Of a DNA stretch of 64,000 bases, positions 34,598 to 42,721 are shown piece after piece. A model generated the notes under the pieces. The model made no database searches. It was not told where the DNA came from and was given only the letters and a program-made list of their open reading frames with translations. This DNA is from Nocardia nova NBRC 15556 (GTDB taxonomy: Bacteria > Actinomycetota > Actinomycetes > Mycobacteriales > Mycobacteriaceae). The stretch spans positions 1 through 64,000 of the forward strand of contig NZ_BDBN01000057.1 of NCBI RefSeq assembly GCF_001613005.1, written 5' to 3'. The position numbers and the translations under genes were made by a program. Position 1 is the first letter of the stretch, and every line of letters begins with the position of its first letter.

Positions 34598-35222
34598 GGA
34601 CGGATCCGTCGGCACTGTCGAATGGGCGGTGGCGGGCCGCGCACTGCCGGGACAGCGCGTCTCCGGTGATCGGTCGGTCGTACTCGACGCCGGCGACGGT
34701 TCGGTGCTGTTCGCGGTGCTCGACGGGCTGGGGCACGGGGCCGCGGCCGCCGACGCCGCCGACCGGGCCGCGCAGGTCCTCGCCGACAATCGCGCCGAAC
34801 CGCTCGACGTGCTGATGGTGCTGTGTCATCGCGCGATGGCCGACACCCGGGGTGCGGCGGTCTCGCTGGTGCTGTTCACCGGCGACGACGAACTGCAGTG
34901 GCTCGGGGTCGGCAACGTCGAATCCCGGGTGGTCGCCATCGGCCCCGGCAAACCCGCGGTGCGGGCGACAGCGCTGCTGACCGGGGGCATCGTCGGCTAT
35001 CTGCTGCCGCCGAATCTGCAGACCCAGACCGTGGCGATCCGGCCCGGCGACGTGCTGGTGATGTCGACCGACGGCATCGTCAGCGATTTCGTCGACACCC
35101 TGGATCTGGCGCGGCCGACCACCGATATCGCCGACGACATCCTGCGCCATCACGTCAAGGACACCGACGACGCGCTGGTGCTGGCCGCGCGCCACCGCGG
35201 TCCGATCGCGGGTGCGTCGTGA
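34590..35222 (+). CDS. RsbX-type PP2C phosphatase (feedback of the stressosome)
   Basis: 210 residues from GTG 34590, overlapping rsbT. PP2C/SpoIIE motifs: LFAVLDGLGHGAAAADAADRAA, LVMSTDGIVSDF and DDALVLAARH supply the metal-binding aspartates. RsbX removes phosphate from RsbR/RsbS and resets the stressosome; the small single-domain size and location fit this role better than RsbU. Confidence 0.85.
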   Translation: MHEDGSVGTVEWAVAGRALPGQRVSGDRSVVLDAGDGSVLFAVLDGLGHGAAAADAADRAAQVLADNRAEPLDVLMVLCHRAMADTRGAAVSLVLFTGDDELQWLGVGNVESRVVAIGPGKPAVRATALLTGGIVGYLLPPNLQTQTVAIRPGDVLVMSTDGIVSDFVDTLDLARPTTDIADDILRHHVKDTDDALVLAARHRGPIAGAS

Positions 35223-37524
35223 GCCGGCCGAGCCGGCCGACGAGCGCACCACGGGTGCGGCCATGAGCGCGGTGCTGGCCGCATTCCGCGAGGCGTATGC
35301 GAATGCGCTTCGGCTGCACATGGATTCACCCACCCAGAACACCCTCGCCGAAGGGTACGAACTCGGCCGGCGCGCACTCGTCGAGGGCGTGAGCATTCTG
35401 GATCTGACCGAGCACCACTTCCGGTTGCTCGACGAACAAGGTCTGATCGCCGGCCCCGCGGCGCAGCACCTCGACGGTGATGCCGCGCAGCGCGCGCAGG
35501 CGGCGCTGGAATTCCTGCTGCAGACTCTCGCCGCGCTCGATGTCGCGACCCGCGGATTTCTCGACAGCACCCGCAGCTACGAATTGCAGCGGTTGCGGGC
35601 CGAGGATCTCGAGGGCCGCGATGCCTTCTGCACCGCACTGGTGGAGTCGCTGCAGGACGGCTTCTTCGTCGCCGCCGACGACGGAACCATCACCGAGGTC
35701 AACTCGTCCTTCGGCGCGCTGACCGGATACGGGCCCGACTCCGCCCCCTATCCACTGCCGCATCCGTGGACCGACGACGATTCCGCGGCGGACCATCCTG
35801 CGCTGGGCACCGAGGCCGCGCGCTTCGTGATGCCGGCGCGCCACCGCGACGGGCGGCGGGTGTGGCTGGCGGTCAGCACCAACTCGTTGCGCAATCCGGA
35901 AGACGACGAGCGACTCTTCGTGGGCACCATCCGCGATGTGACCGCCGAACACGACGCACAGGCCCGCGACCAGGCGGTCTCGCGGCTGGCCACCGCCGTC
36001 GGCGCCGCCACCACGGTCGCTGAAGTGCTGTCGGTGGGTCTCGAGGAACTGCGCCGGGCCATCGGCGCGGAAACCGCCGTGGTGTCGATGTGGGCGAATC
36101 GCCAGACCGCGCCGGAGTTGTACGTCTCGGGCCCGGTGGCCGGCGGCGACGCCGTCTCCCGGCAGGTGATCGACGCGCGGGCGCGGGCGCTGCTGGACCG
36201 GACCCGGATGCGGCCGCATCGCGCCATGTTCGCCATCCCCGAGGGCGTGGCGAGTTCCGAGGGCATCGTGGCGCCGCTGGGCGAAACCGGCGATGCCGCA
36301 CTGTGGGTGCGCTTCGCCGCGCCGCGGGCGATCAGTTCCGGTGACTGGGCGCTGTTCTCACTGCTCGTCGGCCATCTCAGCCTGGCGGTGCAGCGCGCTC
36401 GCAACTTCGATCAGGCGCGCTCGACCTCGCTGACGCTGCAGCGCGCCATGCTGGGTCCGATCGAACTGCCGCCCGGTTTCGCGGTGCACTACGAACCGGC
36501 GCTGCCCCCGCTCGAGATCGGCGGCGACTGGTACGACGTGGTGCAGTTGCGCGACGGCACCCTGGGCATCGTGGTCGGCGACTGCGTCGGCCGCGGTCTG
36601 TCCGCGGCGGTGGTGATGGGCCAATTGCGCACCGCCGCACAGGCTTTGCTGCTGCGCGGCGCCGGGCCCGCTCAGTTGCTGGCCGAACTGGACGCGGTGG
36701 CCGCCCGCATTCCCGGCGCCATGTGCACGACGGTCTGCGCCGCCATCCTCGATCCGGTGCGCGGGCTGGTGCGGTACTCGAGCGCCGGGCATATGCCGCC
36801 CGTGCTGGCGGCGCCCGGTCACACCGGCCGGCTGCTCGAAGGCGGCCGCGCGGTACCGCTGGCCACCTTCGACATCCCGAACCGGCCCGAGGCGACCACC
36901 GCGCTCGAACCCGGCTCGACGCTGGTGTTGTTCACCGACGGCCTGGTCGAGCAGCGCGGCATCGATATCGACATCCGGTTCGACCAGATCGCCGACGAAT
37001 TGTCCGGCGCCGCATCGCAACTGCCGCGCGAGGTGGCCGACGCGGTGCTGTCGCGGCTGCGCCCCGACGCGGGCTACGACGACGATATCGCGATGGTGGT
37101 CTACCGCCAGCCGCCCCGGCCACTGCACCTGGACATACCCGCCGAACCCGCACGGCTCTCGGGTGCGCGCCGCGCGCTGACGTCGTGGCTGTCCGCAGCC
37201 GCCGTCGGTCACGACCTCGCCGCCGATCTGGTCGCCGCCGCCAACGAGGCCTGCACCAACAGCATCGAGCACGCCTATCCCCCGGGCACCTCCGGCCACG
37301 TGACAGTCACCGCCGCCCATGTGCGCGGCGCGGTCTGCCTGGAGATCGTCGATTCCGGGGCGTGGCGGCCGCAGCCCGAGGATCCGGGCACCCGCGGACG
37401 CGGCCTGTCGATGATGCGCGCTCTCGCCGACGACGTGGAGATCGAGCAGACCGAGTCGGGCACGCGAGTGCGGCTGACCGCGAAATTGCCCCTGGTGACG
37501 TTCTCGGCGGCGAGCAGGGTCTGA
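35212..37524 (+). CDS. RsbU-type hybrid: RsbU_N, PAS, GAF, PP2C phosphatase and HATPase domains
   Basis: 770 residues from GTG 35212 (ATG 35263 possible). Domains: RsbU_N-like helical region (20-130), PAS (about 145-250; VAADDGTITEVNSSFGALTG), GAF (270-400), PP2C (about 425-640; GGDWYDVVQLRDG, LVLFTDGLVE, DDIAMVVY), and C-terminal HATPase (660-765; ANEACTNSIEHAYPPG, GRGLSMMRALAD). It combines phosphatase and kinase modules acting on RsbV-type antagonists. The usual GDVxGHG appears as GDCVGRG, with Arg for His but the metal Asp kept. RsbU_N suggests activation by RsbT. Confidence 0.9.
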   Translation: MRREPAEPADERTTGAAMSAVLAAFREAYANALRLHMDSPTQNTLAEGYELGRRALVEGVSILDLTEHHFRLLDEQGLIAGPAAQHLDGDAAQRAQAALEFLLQTLAALDVATRGFLDSTRSYELQRLRAEDLEGRDAFCTALVESLQDGFFVAADDGTITEVNSSFGALTGYGPDSAPYPLPHPWTDDDSAADHPALGTEAARFVMPARHRDGRRVWLAVSTNSLRNPEDDERLFVGTIRDVTAEHDAQARDQAVSRLATAVGAATTVAEVLSVGLEELRRAIGAETAVVSMWANRQTAPELYVSGPVAGGDAVSRQVIDARARALLDRTRMRPHRAMFAIPEGVASSEGIVAPLGETGDAALWVRFAAPRAISSGDWALFSLLVGHLSLAVQRARNFDQARSTSLTLQRAMLGPIELPPGFAVHYEPALPPLEIGGDWYDVVQLRDGTLGIVVGDCVGRGLSAAVVMGQLRTAAQALLLRGAGPAQLLAELDAVAARIPGAMCTTVCAAILDPVRGLVRYSSAGHMPPVLAAPGHTGRLLEGGRAVPLATFDIPNRPEATTALEPGSTLVLFTDGLVEQRGIDIDIRFDQIADELSGAASQLPREVADAVLSRLRPDAGYDDDIAMVVYRQPPRPLHLDIPAEPARLSGARRALTSWLSAAAVGHDLAADLVAAANEACTNSIEHAYPPGTSGHVTVTAAHVRGAVCLEIVDSGAWRPQPEDPGTRGRGLSMMRALADDVEIEQTESGTRVRLTAKLPLVTFSAASRV

Positions 37525-37589
37525 GCAGGCCGGTCCGCGAACCGTACGGCCGTGGCCGACCAGCCCCGCGTCGACCCTTCGGTGCCCGA

Positions 37590-38483
37590 TCAGCGCATGG
37601 ACCGCACCGCGTTCCGCGTCTCGATACCGAGCAGGCCGAGGGCGAAATCCGCGTACTCGGTGGCGATCTGCTCAGGAGTGGCGGGCCCTTCGAGCCGGAA
37701 CCATTGCGGCAGTGACGTACACATCGTGGCGATGGCGCGCCCGGCCACCCGCGCGTGGGCGGCGGTCAGGTTCGCCTCCGCCAGCGCGGTATCGATGTCC
37801 TCGTCGAGGCGATACTGAATCTCGTTGCGGGAGGCGGCGATTCGACGGCGATTGTCCGGTGTGAGGCTGCGCATCTCGCTGGCGCCGATGAAGGCCAGCT
37901 CGCGGCGATGGGTGTGGAACAGGGCGAGAGCCTCGACCACGCGGATCAGCCGCTCGCGGCCACCGATCACCTCGCCGCGCGCCGCCCGTGTGCGCCAATG
38001 CAATTCGTCCATGGTGAGGTCGAGGGCGCGGACGAGAAGCTCCTGTTTGTCCCGGTAGTGGTGATAGACGCCGGGCACACTCATTCCGGCGCGGTGGGCG
38101 ATCGATCGCATGGTGGCGCCGTGATATCCGGTCTCGACGAAGGAATCGATCGCGGCGGCCAAGACGGGATCGATGTCCAGCGGCGGGAACTCACGCCAGG
38201 CGCGAGGCGCATCCGTTTCGGAAACGCCGGCCGTGCGAACACGCGGGCGTGGCGGCGGCGCGGGAGTTTCGCCGATCAGCCACGCGACGGTGGTGCCGAG
38301 CGCCGCGGCCACGGCGCGCAGCCGGGCGATCGAGACGCCCGTCTTGTCGTTCTCGACGGCGCTGAGTGTGGCCGGACTGACACCGATCCGTTCCGCTGTC
38401 GTGCGCAACGAGAGCCCGGCAGCGGTTCTCGCCTGCCGCACCCGGCTGCCCACACCCTGTCGATCTCGCTCGGCACTATCCAT
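37590..38483 (-). CDS. Fusion regulator: XRE helix-turn-helix plus full TetR protein
   Basis: 297 residues from ATG 38483. Residues about 13-70 are an XRE domain (VRQARTAAGLSLRTTAERIG and LSAVENDKTGVS), followed by a Pro-rich linker. A TetR DNA-binding domain follows near 120-170 (AAIDSFVETGYHGATMRSIA and VPGVYHHYRDKQEL), then a TetR ligand domain. It is divergent from the acyl-CoA dehydrogenase operon over a seven-base-arm palindrome. Confidence 0.88.
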   Translation of the reverse strand: MDSAERDRQGVGSRVRQARTAAGLSLRTTAERIGVSPATLSAVENDKTGVSIARLRAVAAALGTTVAWLIGETPAPPPRPRVRTAGVSETDAPRAWREFPPLDIDPVLAAAIDSFVETGYHGATMRSIAHRAGMSVPGVYHHYRDKQELLVRALDLTMDELHWRTRAARGEVIGGRERLIRVVEALALFHTHRRELAFIGASEMRSLTPDNRRRIAASRNEIQYRLDEDIDTALAEANLTAAHARVAGRAIATMCTSLPQWFRLEGPATPEQIATEYADFALGLLGIETRNAVRSMR

Positions 38484-38485
38484 GA

Positions 38486-38504
38486 TGTTCAGGATAACTG
38501 AACA
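38486..38504. promoter_or_regulatory. Operator of the XRE-TetR regulator
   Basis: TGTTCAG-GATAA-CTGAACA, seven-base perfect arms around five, directly next to the regulator's start codon and upstream of the divergent acyl-CoA dehydrogenase operon. Confidence 0.65.
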
Positions 38505-38614
38505 GCGCCAGCGGGCGCAGAACACCGAATTGACAGGCTTTATCGTGTCATGCGAGTCTGCATGACAGGTTATTGCCGAGCGATCGTTCGGCGACTGAGA
38601 TCGAGGAGTGGACC

Positions 38615-39823
38615 GTGGCGATCGAGCTGTCCCTGCCGCCCGAGGTACACGAGCTGGCCGAACGTACCCGCGCCTTCATCCGCGACCGGGTGCTGCCGCT
38701 CGAGGATGCGCACGACGGCGACATCACCGCCGCCGGTGGCGACACCTTCCGCGTCGAGCTACAGAAGGCCGCCCGCGAGGCGGGTGTGTTCGCGCCGCAC
38801 GCGCCGATCGAATACGGCGGCCACGGCCTCGGGATGTCGGACCGCGCACCCGTCTTCGAGGAGGCCGGCTATTCGCTGTTCGGCCCGACGGCGCTGAATA
38901 TCGCCGCCCCCGACGAGGGCAATGTGCACATGCTCGCGCATATCGCGAACCCCGAGCAGAAGCAGCAGTACCTCGCGCCGCTCGCGCACGGCGACGTGCG
39001 CTCCGCCTTCGCGATGACCGAACCGGCGCCCGGCGCGGGCTCCGATCCGTCCGCGCTGGCCACCCGCGCGGTCCGCGCCGACGGCGGATGGCGGATCAAC
39101 GGCCGCAAATGGTTCATCACCGGCGCCGACGGCGCGGGCTTCTTCATCATCATGGCCCGCACCTCGGGAGAGCCGGGCCAGCGCGGCGGCGCGACCATGT
39201 TCCTGGCGCCGGCCGAGACTCCCGGCATCCGGGTCGGACGCCATCTCGACACACTGGATCGGTCGATGGTCGGCGGGCACTGCGAGGTGTTCTTCGAGGA
39301 TCTGCTGGTTCCCGAGGAGGCCGTCCTCGGCGAGGTAGACCGCGGCTTCGAATACGCTCAGGTCCGCCTCGGCCCGGCCCGCATGACGCATGTGATGCGC
39401 TGGCTCGGCGCCGCCCGCCGCGGACACGACGTCGCGGTAACGCACGTGGCCCGGCGCGAGGGCTTCGGCTCGCGACTGGGTGATCTCGGCATGGTACAGA
39501 AGATGATCGCCGACAACGAGATCGATATCGCCGCCACCCGCGCACTGCTCACCCGCGCGTGCTGGGAACTCGACCGCGGCGAACCGGCCGCCAACGCCAC
39601 CTCGATCGCGAAAACCTTTGCGGCCGAGGCCATTTTCCGGATCGTCGACCGCAGTATGCAGATGTGCGGCGGTCTCGGCGTGTCGGGTGATCTCCCGCTG
39701 GCGCGGCTCTCGCGTGAGGTGCGTCCCTTCCGCATCTACGACGGACCATCCGAGGTCCACCGGTGGGCTATCGCGAAACGTGCGGTCGGCGCCGCGAAGC
39801 GGGCATTGCGAGCAGCCGAATGA
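38615..39823 (+). CDS. Acyl-CoA dehydrogenase, ACAD10/11-like
   Basis: 402 residues from GTG 38615 with GAGGAG seven bases upstream. FAD/substrate motifs: AFAMTEPAPGAGSDPSALAT and WFITGADGAGFFIIMARTS. The C-terminus reads RPFRIYDGPSEVHRWAIAKR; the YDGP pattern with Asp is that of ACAD10/11 and LvaC-type enzymes rather than classical dehydrogenases (YEG). It is coupled (ATGA) to an APH-like kinase gene, the same two activities that are fused in ACAD10/11. Confidence 0.9.
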   Translation: MAIELSLPPEVHELAERTRAFIRDRVLPLEDAHDGDITAAGGDTFRVELQKAAREAGVFAPHAPIEYGGHGLGMSDRAPVFEEAGYSLFGPTALNIAAPDEGNVHMLAHIANPEQKQQYLAPLAHGDVRSAFAMTEPAPGAGSDPSALATRAVRADGGWRINGRKWFITGADGAGFFIIMARTSGEPGQRGGATMFLAPAETPGIRVGRHLDTLDRSMVGGHCEVFFEDLLVPEEAVLGEVDRGFEYAQVRLGPARMTHVMRWLGAARRGHDVAVTHVARREGFGSRLGDLGMVQKMIADNEIDIAATRALLTRACWELDRGEPAANATSIAKTFAAEAIFRIVDRSMQMCGGLGVSGDLPLARLSREVRPFRIYDGPSEVHRWAIAKRAVGAAKRALRAAE

Positions 39824-40842
39824 GCCTGCCCGGAATGGATGTCGCCGCGCTCGACCGGTTCCTGCGCGAGCAGGGCGTCGACGTGCGCGGTGAGCTGCGT
39901 GTGGAGCTGATCAGCGGCGGCCGTTCGAATCTGACCTTCGTCGCCGCCGACGAGGCGTCGCGGTGGGTGGTGCGCCGCCCGCCGGTCGCGGGCCTCACCC
40001 CGTCCGCGCACGATATGGCCCGCGAGTTCACGGTGACCCACGCCCTGCGCGAATCGGCTGTGCCCGTGGCGAAGACGGTCGCCTTCGACGCCGACGGCGC
40101 CACACTCGGCGCGCCCATGACCGTCGTGGAATTCGTCGACGGCACCGTCATCCGCGATCAGGACGACCTCGCCGCCCTCACCGACACCCAGATCGACGCC
40201 GCCGTCGACGAGCTGGTGCGTGTACTGGCCGAGCTGCACGCCGTGGATCCGAACGCGGTCGGACTCGAGAAATTCGGTCGCCCGGACGGATTCGTCACCC
40301 GGCAGGTGAATCTGTGGGCCTCGCAGTGGGAACGGGTGAAGACCCGCGAACTTCCCGACGTCGCGGCCCTGCACACCGCGCTGGCCGCGGCGGTGCCCGG
40401 CCGGTCGGCGGCCTCGATCGTGCACGGCGACTTCCGGATCGACAACACCATTCTCGATGTGCGCGATCCCGGTCGGGTCCGCGCCGTCGTCGACTGGGAA
40501 CTGTCCACCCTCGGCGATCCGCTGACCGATGTGGCGTTGATGTGCGTGTACCGGGCGCCGATCTTCGATCTGGTGCTCGGTTCGCCGGCCGCGTGGACCA
40601 GCGACCGTATGCCCGGCGCCGACGATCTCGCCCATGCCTATGCCCTCGCGTCGGGCCGCGATCTCGGGGACTGGGGCTTCTATCTCGCCCTGGCCAATTT
40701 CAAGCTCGGCGTTATCGGCGAAGGCATCACCCACCGCGCGCTGCGGGGCTCGGACGCCGGCTCCGCCGCCGAACGCGCGGCCGAGGCGACACCGGAATTC
40801 ATGGCCGCCGGCCTGCGCGCACTGAAAGGAGTCCGGAAGTGA
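39820..40842 (+). CDS. APH-family kinase (ACAD10/11 or LvaA-type phosphotransferase)
   Basis: 340 residues, ATG 39820 overlapping the dehydrogenase stop. Kinase motifs: SGGRSNLTFVAADEASRWVV near the N-terminus, catalytic IVHGDFRIDNTILD and metal-binding VVDWELSTLGDPLTDVAL. In P. putida LvaA and in the N-terminal domain of ACAD10/11, this kinase phosphorylates a 4-hydroxyacyl-CoA so that the dehydrogenase partner can eliminate phosphate. A similar role is inferred here. Confidence 0.88.
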   Translation: MSLPGMDVAALDRFLREQGVDVRGELRVELISGGRSNLTFVAADEASRWVVRRPPVAGLTPSAHDMAREFTVTHALRESAVPVAKTVAFDADGATLGAPMTVVEFVDGTVIRDQDDLAALTDTQIDAAVDELVRVLAELHAVDPNAVGLEKFGRPDGFVTRQVNLWASQWERVKTRELPDVAALHTALAAAVPGRSAASIVHGDFRIDNTILDVRDPGRVRAVVDWELSTLGDPLTDVALMCVYRAPIFDLVLGSPAAWTSDRMPGADDLAHAYALASGRDLGDWGFYLALANFKLGVIGEGITHRALRGSDAGSAAERAAEATPEFMAAGLRALKGVRK

Positions 40843-41585
40843 CCGGAAATCGGAAGTCCGCCCTGATCAGCGGGGCGTCCCGCGGTATCGGGCTCGGCAT
40901 CGCGAACAGGCTTGCCGAACAAGGCTATTCGCTCACCGTCACCGCGCGTGACGCCTCGCGCCTCGACGAGGTTGCCGCGCAGCTGCGGGCGGCCGGCGCC
41001 ACCGACGTCGTCGCCGTGGCCGCCGATATGTCCGACACCGACGGCGTCGAGCGGGTGCTGGCCGAGCATGCGCACCGATTCGGCACCCTGTCGGCGCTGA
41101 TTCTCAACGCGGGGGTCGGCACCGCCGGTCCGGTCGCCGACACGTCCATGCGGCGCTTCGACAAAACCCTCGCGGTCAATCTGCGTGCGCCGCTGCAACT
41201 CATCCAGGGCGCGTTGCCGATGCTGCGCGCCGCCGCCGCGGCCGCGCCCGACCGCGGCGCGAAAGTGATTGCGCTGTCGTCGATCACGGGTGTCTACGCC
41301 GAAACCGGACTCGCCGTCTACGGCGCGGCCAAGGCGGCACTCATCTCCCTGATCGCCACCCTCAACGCCGAGGAATCGGGTAACGGCATCAGCGCTACCA
41401 CCCTCGCCCCCGGCTATGTCGACACCGATATGAGCGCGTGGATCCACGACCGCATCCCGCCGGAGCGGATGCTCGCCGTCAGCGACATCGTCGAAATGGT
41501 CGATGCCCTGCTGCGGTTGTCGTCGCGAGCGGTGGTCCCGAACATCGTTGTGTCCCGCGCGGGAAGCGACGCCTACCGCGCATAG
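40839..41585 (+). CDS. Short-chain dehydrogenase/reductase
   Basis: 248 residues, GTG 40839 within the kinase stop (GTGA). NAD(P) motif SGASRGIGLGIANRLAEQG; NAG motif LNAGVGTA; catalytic Ser in VIALSSITGVY and YxxxK as YGAAK. Third gene of the operon; it may oxidise a 3-hydroxyacyl intermediate produced by the preceding pair. Confidence 0.9.
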   Translation: MTGNRKSALISGASRGIGLGIANRLAEQGYSLTVTARDASRLDEVAAQLRAAGATDVVAVAADMSDTDGVERVLAEHAHRFGTLSALILNAGVGTAGPVADTSMRRFDKTLAVNLRAPLQLIQGALPMLRAAAAAAPDRGAKVIALSSITGVYAETGLAVYGAAKAALISLIATLNAEESGNGISATTLAPGYVDTDMSAWIHDRIPPERMLAVSDIVEMVDALLRLSSRAVVPNIVVSRAGSDAYRA

Positions 41586-41593
41586 CGACCTCG

Positions 41594-41621
41594 CTGCCGC
41601 CGGATTCCGGTCCGGCGGCAG
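41594..41621. terminator. Terminator of the acad-kinase-SDR operon
   Basis: CTGCCGCCGGA-TTCCGG-TCCGGCGGCAG, eleven perfect pairs with a six-base loop, nine bases after the SDR stop. Confidence 0.75.
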
Positions 41622-41789
41622 AATCCGCGACTGCGGGTGGAAATCTTCGATATCGGCGCGGTCGTCTACTTTCTACGCAAGGTGATCTGGATCGTTCCGG
41701 ATTCACCTCGCTCGTTCGCCGAGAATTAGCTGCCGCTCCCCCCGCAAATCTCGACATTCCAGCGAGCAACGCGCCGACGATCGCCCCCA

Positions 41790-41807
41790 GAAGTGAGTAC
41801 TCACTTC
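41790..41807. promoter_or_regulatory. Orphan 18-base perfect palindrome
   Basis: GAAGTGAGTACTCACTTC. Palindromes with a TGAGTACTCA core are typical TetR-family sites in mycobacteria and Nocardia, but no TetR gene adjoins this one. Confidence 0.6.
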
Positions 41808-41974
41808 GCCTCGGGGGCGGACATGATGCGGCGATGTAGATGACCTCATCGCCCCTCTCGCGGGAACACGACAGACATCAAGATCATCTGAAAAACAGCG
41901 ACGACGTCGCCGAATCCCCCGCCGCACCCAGCAAACACCACCGGACGAGCGCGCCTGTCAACCCCCGGACACGG

Positions 41975-42001
41975 GTTTGCCCGCCCCGGAGTTCGGGAAA
42001 T
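41975..42001 (+). promoter_or_regulatory. SigB/SigF-like promoter
   Basis: GTTT (41975-41978), 16-base spacer, GGGAAAT (41995-42001). It points at the gene at 42116 with a leader of about 105 bases. Confidence 0.5.
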
Positions 42002-42058
42002 ACCTTCTGAGTTTGCTAGGTATTCGCGGGTCTGTCCGCGAGAGGTACAGCGGCGGAA

Positions 42059-42721
42059 CTAACCGGCACCAGCTCGCCGGTGGTTCCGATTGCGGACGAC
42101 GCGAGGAGGACCGCCATGAGTTTTCTGGCCCTCGGCTTTCTGCGCACGGAGGTGTCCCACCTGCAGCAGGAGTGGGATGCGGCGCAGATACGTTGTCTGG
42201 CAAGACGTTTGGGTTACACGCTGTCGGAAACGGTCGCATTCGGCGATCGCACCGACAATCCGGTGCAGTTCCTGATCGGCGCGGCGATCACCCACGATGC
42301 CGAAGCGGTGATCGTGCCCAGTCTCGAGCACTTTCCCGACGCCATCGTGCCCGCCGAACTCGTCGAGGTCACCGATGTGATCACCGTCAGGCCCGAGCGC
42401 ACCTACGCGCGCTGGCCCCTCGGGGAGACGCCCGGCGCCGGCGGTGCGAACTGACTCGTCAGACCGCTTGCGCCGCACCAGCCAGACCGCGGCCACCGCG
42501 CCCGCCGCCGTCACGCCGATCGCCGGTAGCGGGATCTGCTTGACGACCTGCGCGGCCCGGTCCGCATTGTCCTGAGGGGACCGGGCACCGCGGTGCAGCC
42601 GCTCGCGGGTGCGACCGGGCACGTCGAGCTTGTCGCTCAGCGCCTGCACCGTTCGGCCCAGTTCCTCGCGCGTCAGATCCCGGTCGTAACGCAACGCTTC
42701 CGGATCGGAAGGGATGTTCAT
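42059..42721 (-). CDS. DUF3618-type membrane protein, frame running antisense through neighbouring gene
   Basis: Start ATG 42721, overlapping the stop of the holin-like gene (ATGA). The first 90 residues are typical DUF3618: DPEALRYDRDLTREELGRTVQ, then a linker, AAQVVKQIPLPAIGVTAAGA and a membrane segment ending VWLVRRKR. Family members are about 90-120 residues. Here the frame continues 130 codons into the antisense of 42116-42454 without a stop, and that extension has shadow-like composition. The true protein end is uncertain; a stop may have been lost. Confidence 0.65.
   Translation of the reverse strand: MNIPSDPEALRYDRDLTREELGRTVQALSDKLDVPGRTRERLHRGARSPQDNADRAAQVVKQIPLPAIGVTAAGAVAAVWLVRRKRSDESVRTAGAGRLPEGPARVGALGPDGDHIGDLDEFGGHDGVGKVLETGHDHRFGIVGDRRADQELHRIVGAIAECDRFRQRVTQTSCQTTYLRRIPLLLQVGHLRAQKAEGQKTHGGPPRVVRNRNHRRAGAG
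42116..42454 (+). CDS. Small conserved protein (resolvase N-terminal-like), stress-promoter linked
   Basis: 112 residues, ATG 42116, with GAGGAGGA five bases upstream. The pattern LALGFLRTEVSHLQQEWDAAQIRCLARRLGY then GAAITHDAEAVIVPSLEHF resembles the beta-alpha-beta core of the serine-recombinase N-terminal domain, as in a family of small mycobacterial/Nocardia proteins. There is no DNA-binding domain and no clear catalytic serine, so it is not an active recombinase. It is overlapped on the opposite strand by the DUF3618 frame. Confidence 0.7.
   Translation: MSFLALGFLRTEVSHLQQEWDAAQIRCLARRLGYTLSETVAFGDRTDNPVQFLIGAAITHDAEAVIVPSLEHFPDAIVPAELVEVTDVITVRPERTYARWPLGETPGAGGAN

Larger units (their letters stand above)
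41622..42115. other. Non-coding region with operator-like palindrome and SigB-like promoter
   Basis: About 490 bases without a credible gene. It contains a perfect 18-base palindrome (41790-41807) and a SigB/F-like promoter (41975-42001), listed separately. Confidence 0.5.

Noticed and set aside
42116..42454. Small gene as a site-specific recombinase
   Set aside because: No DNA-binding domain or clear catalytic residues; too short for an active recombinase.
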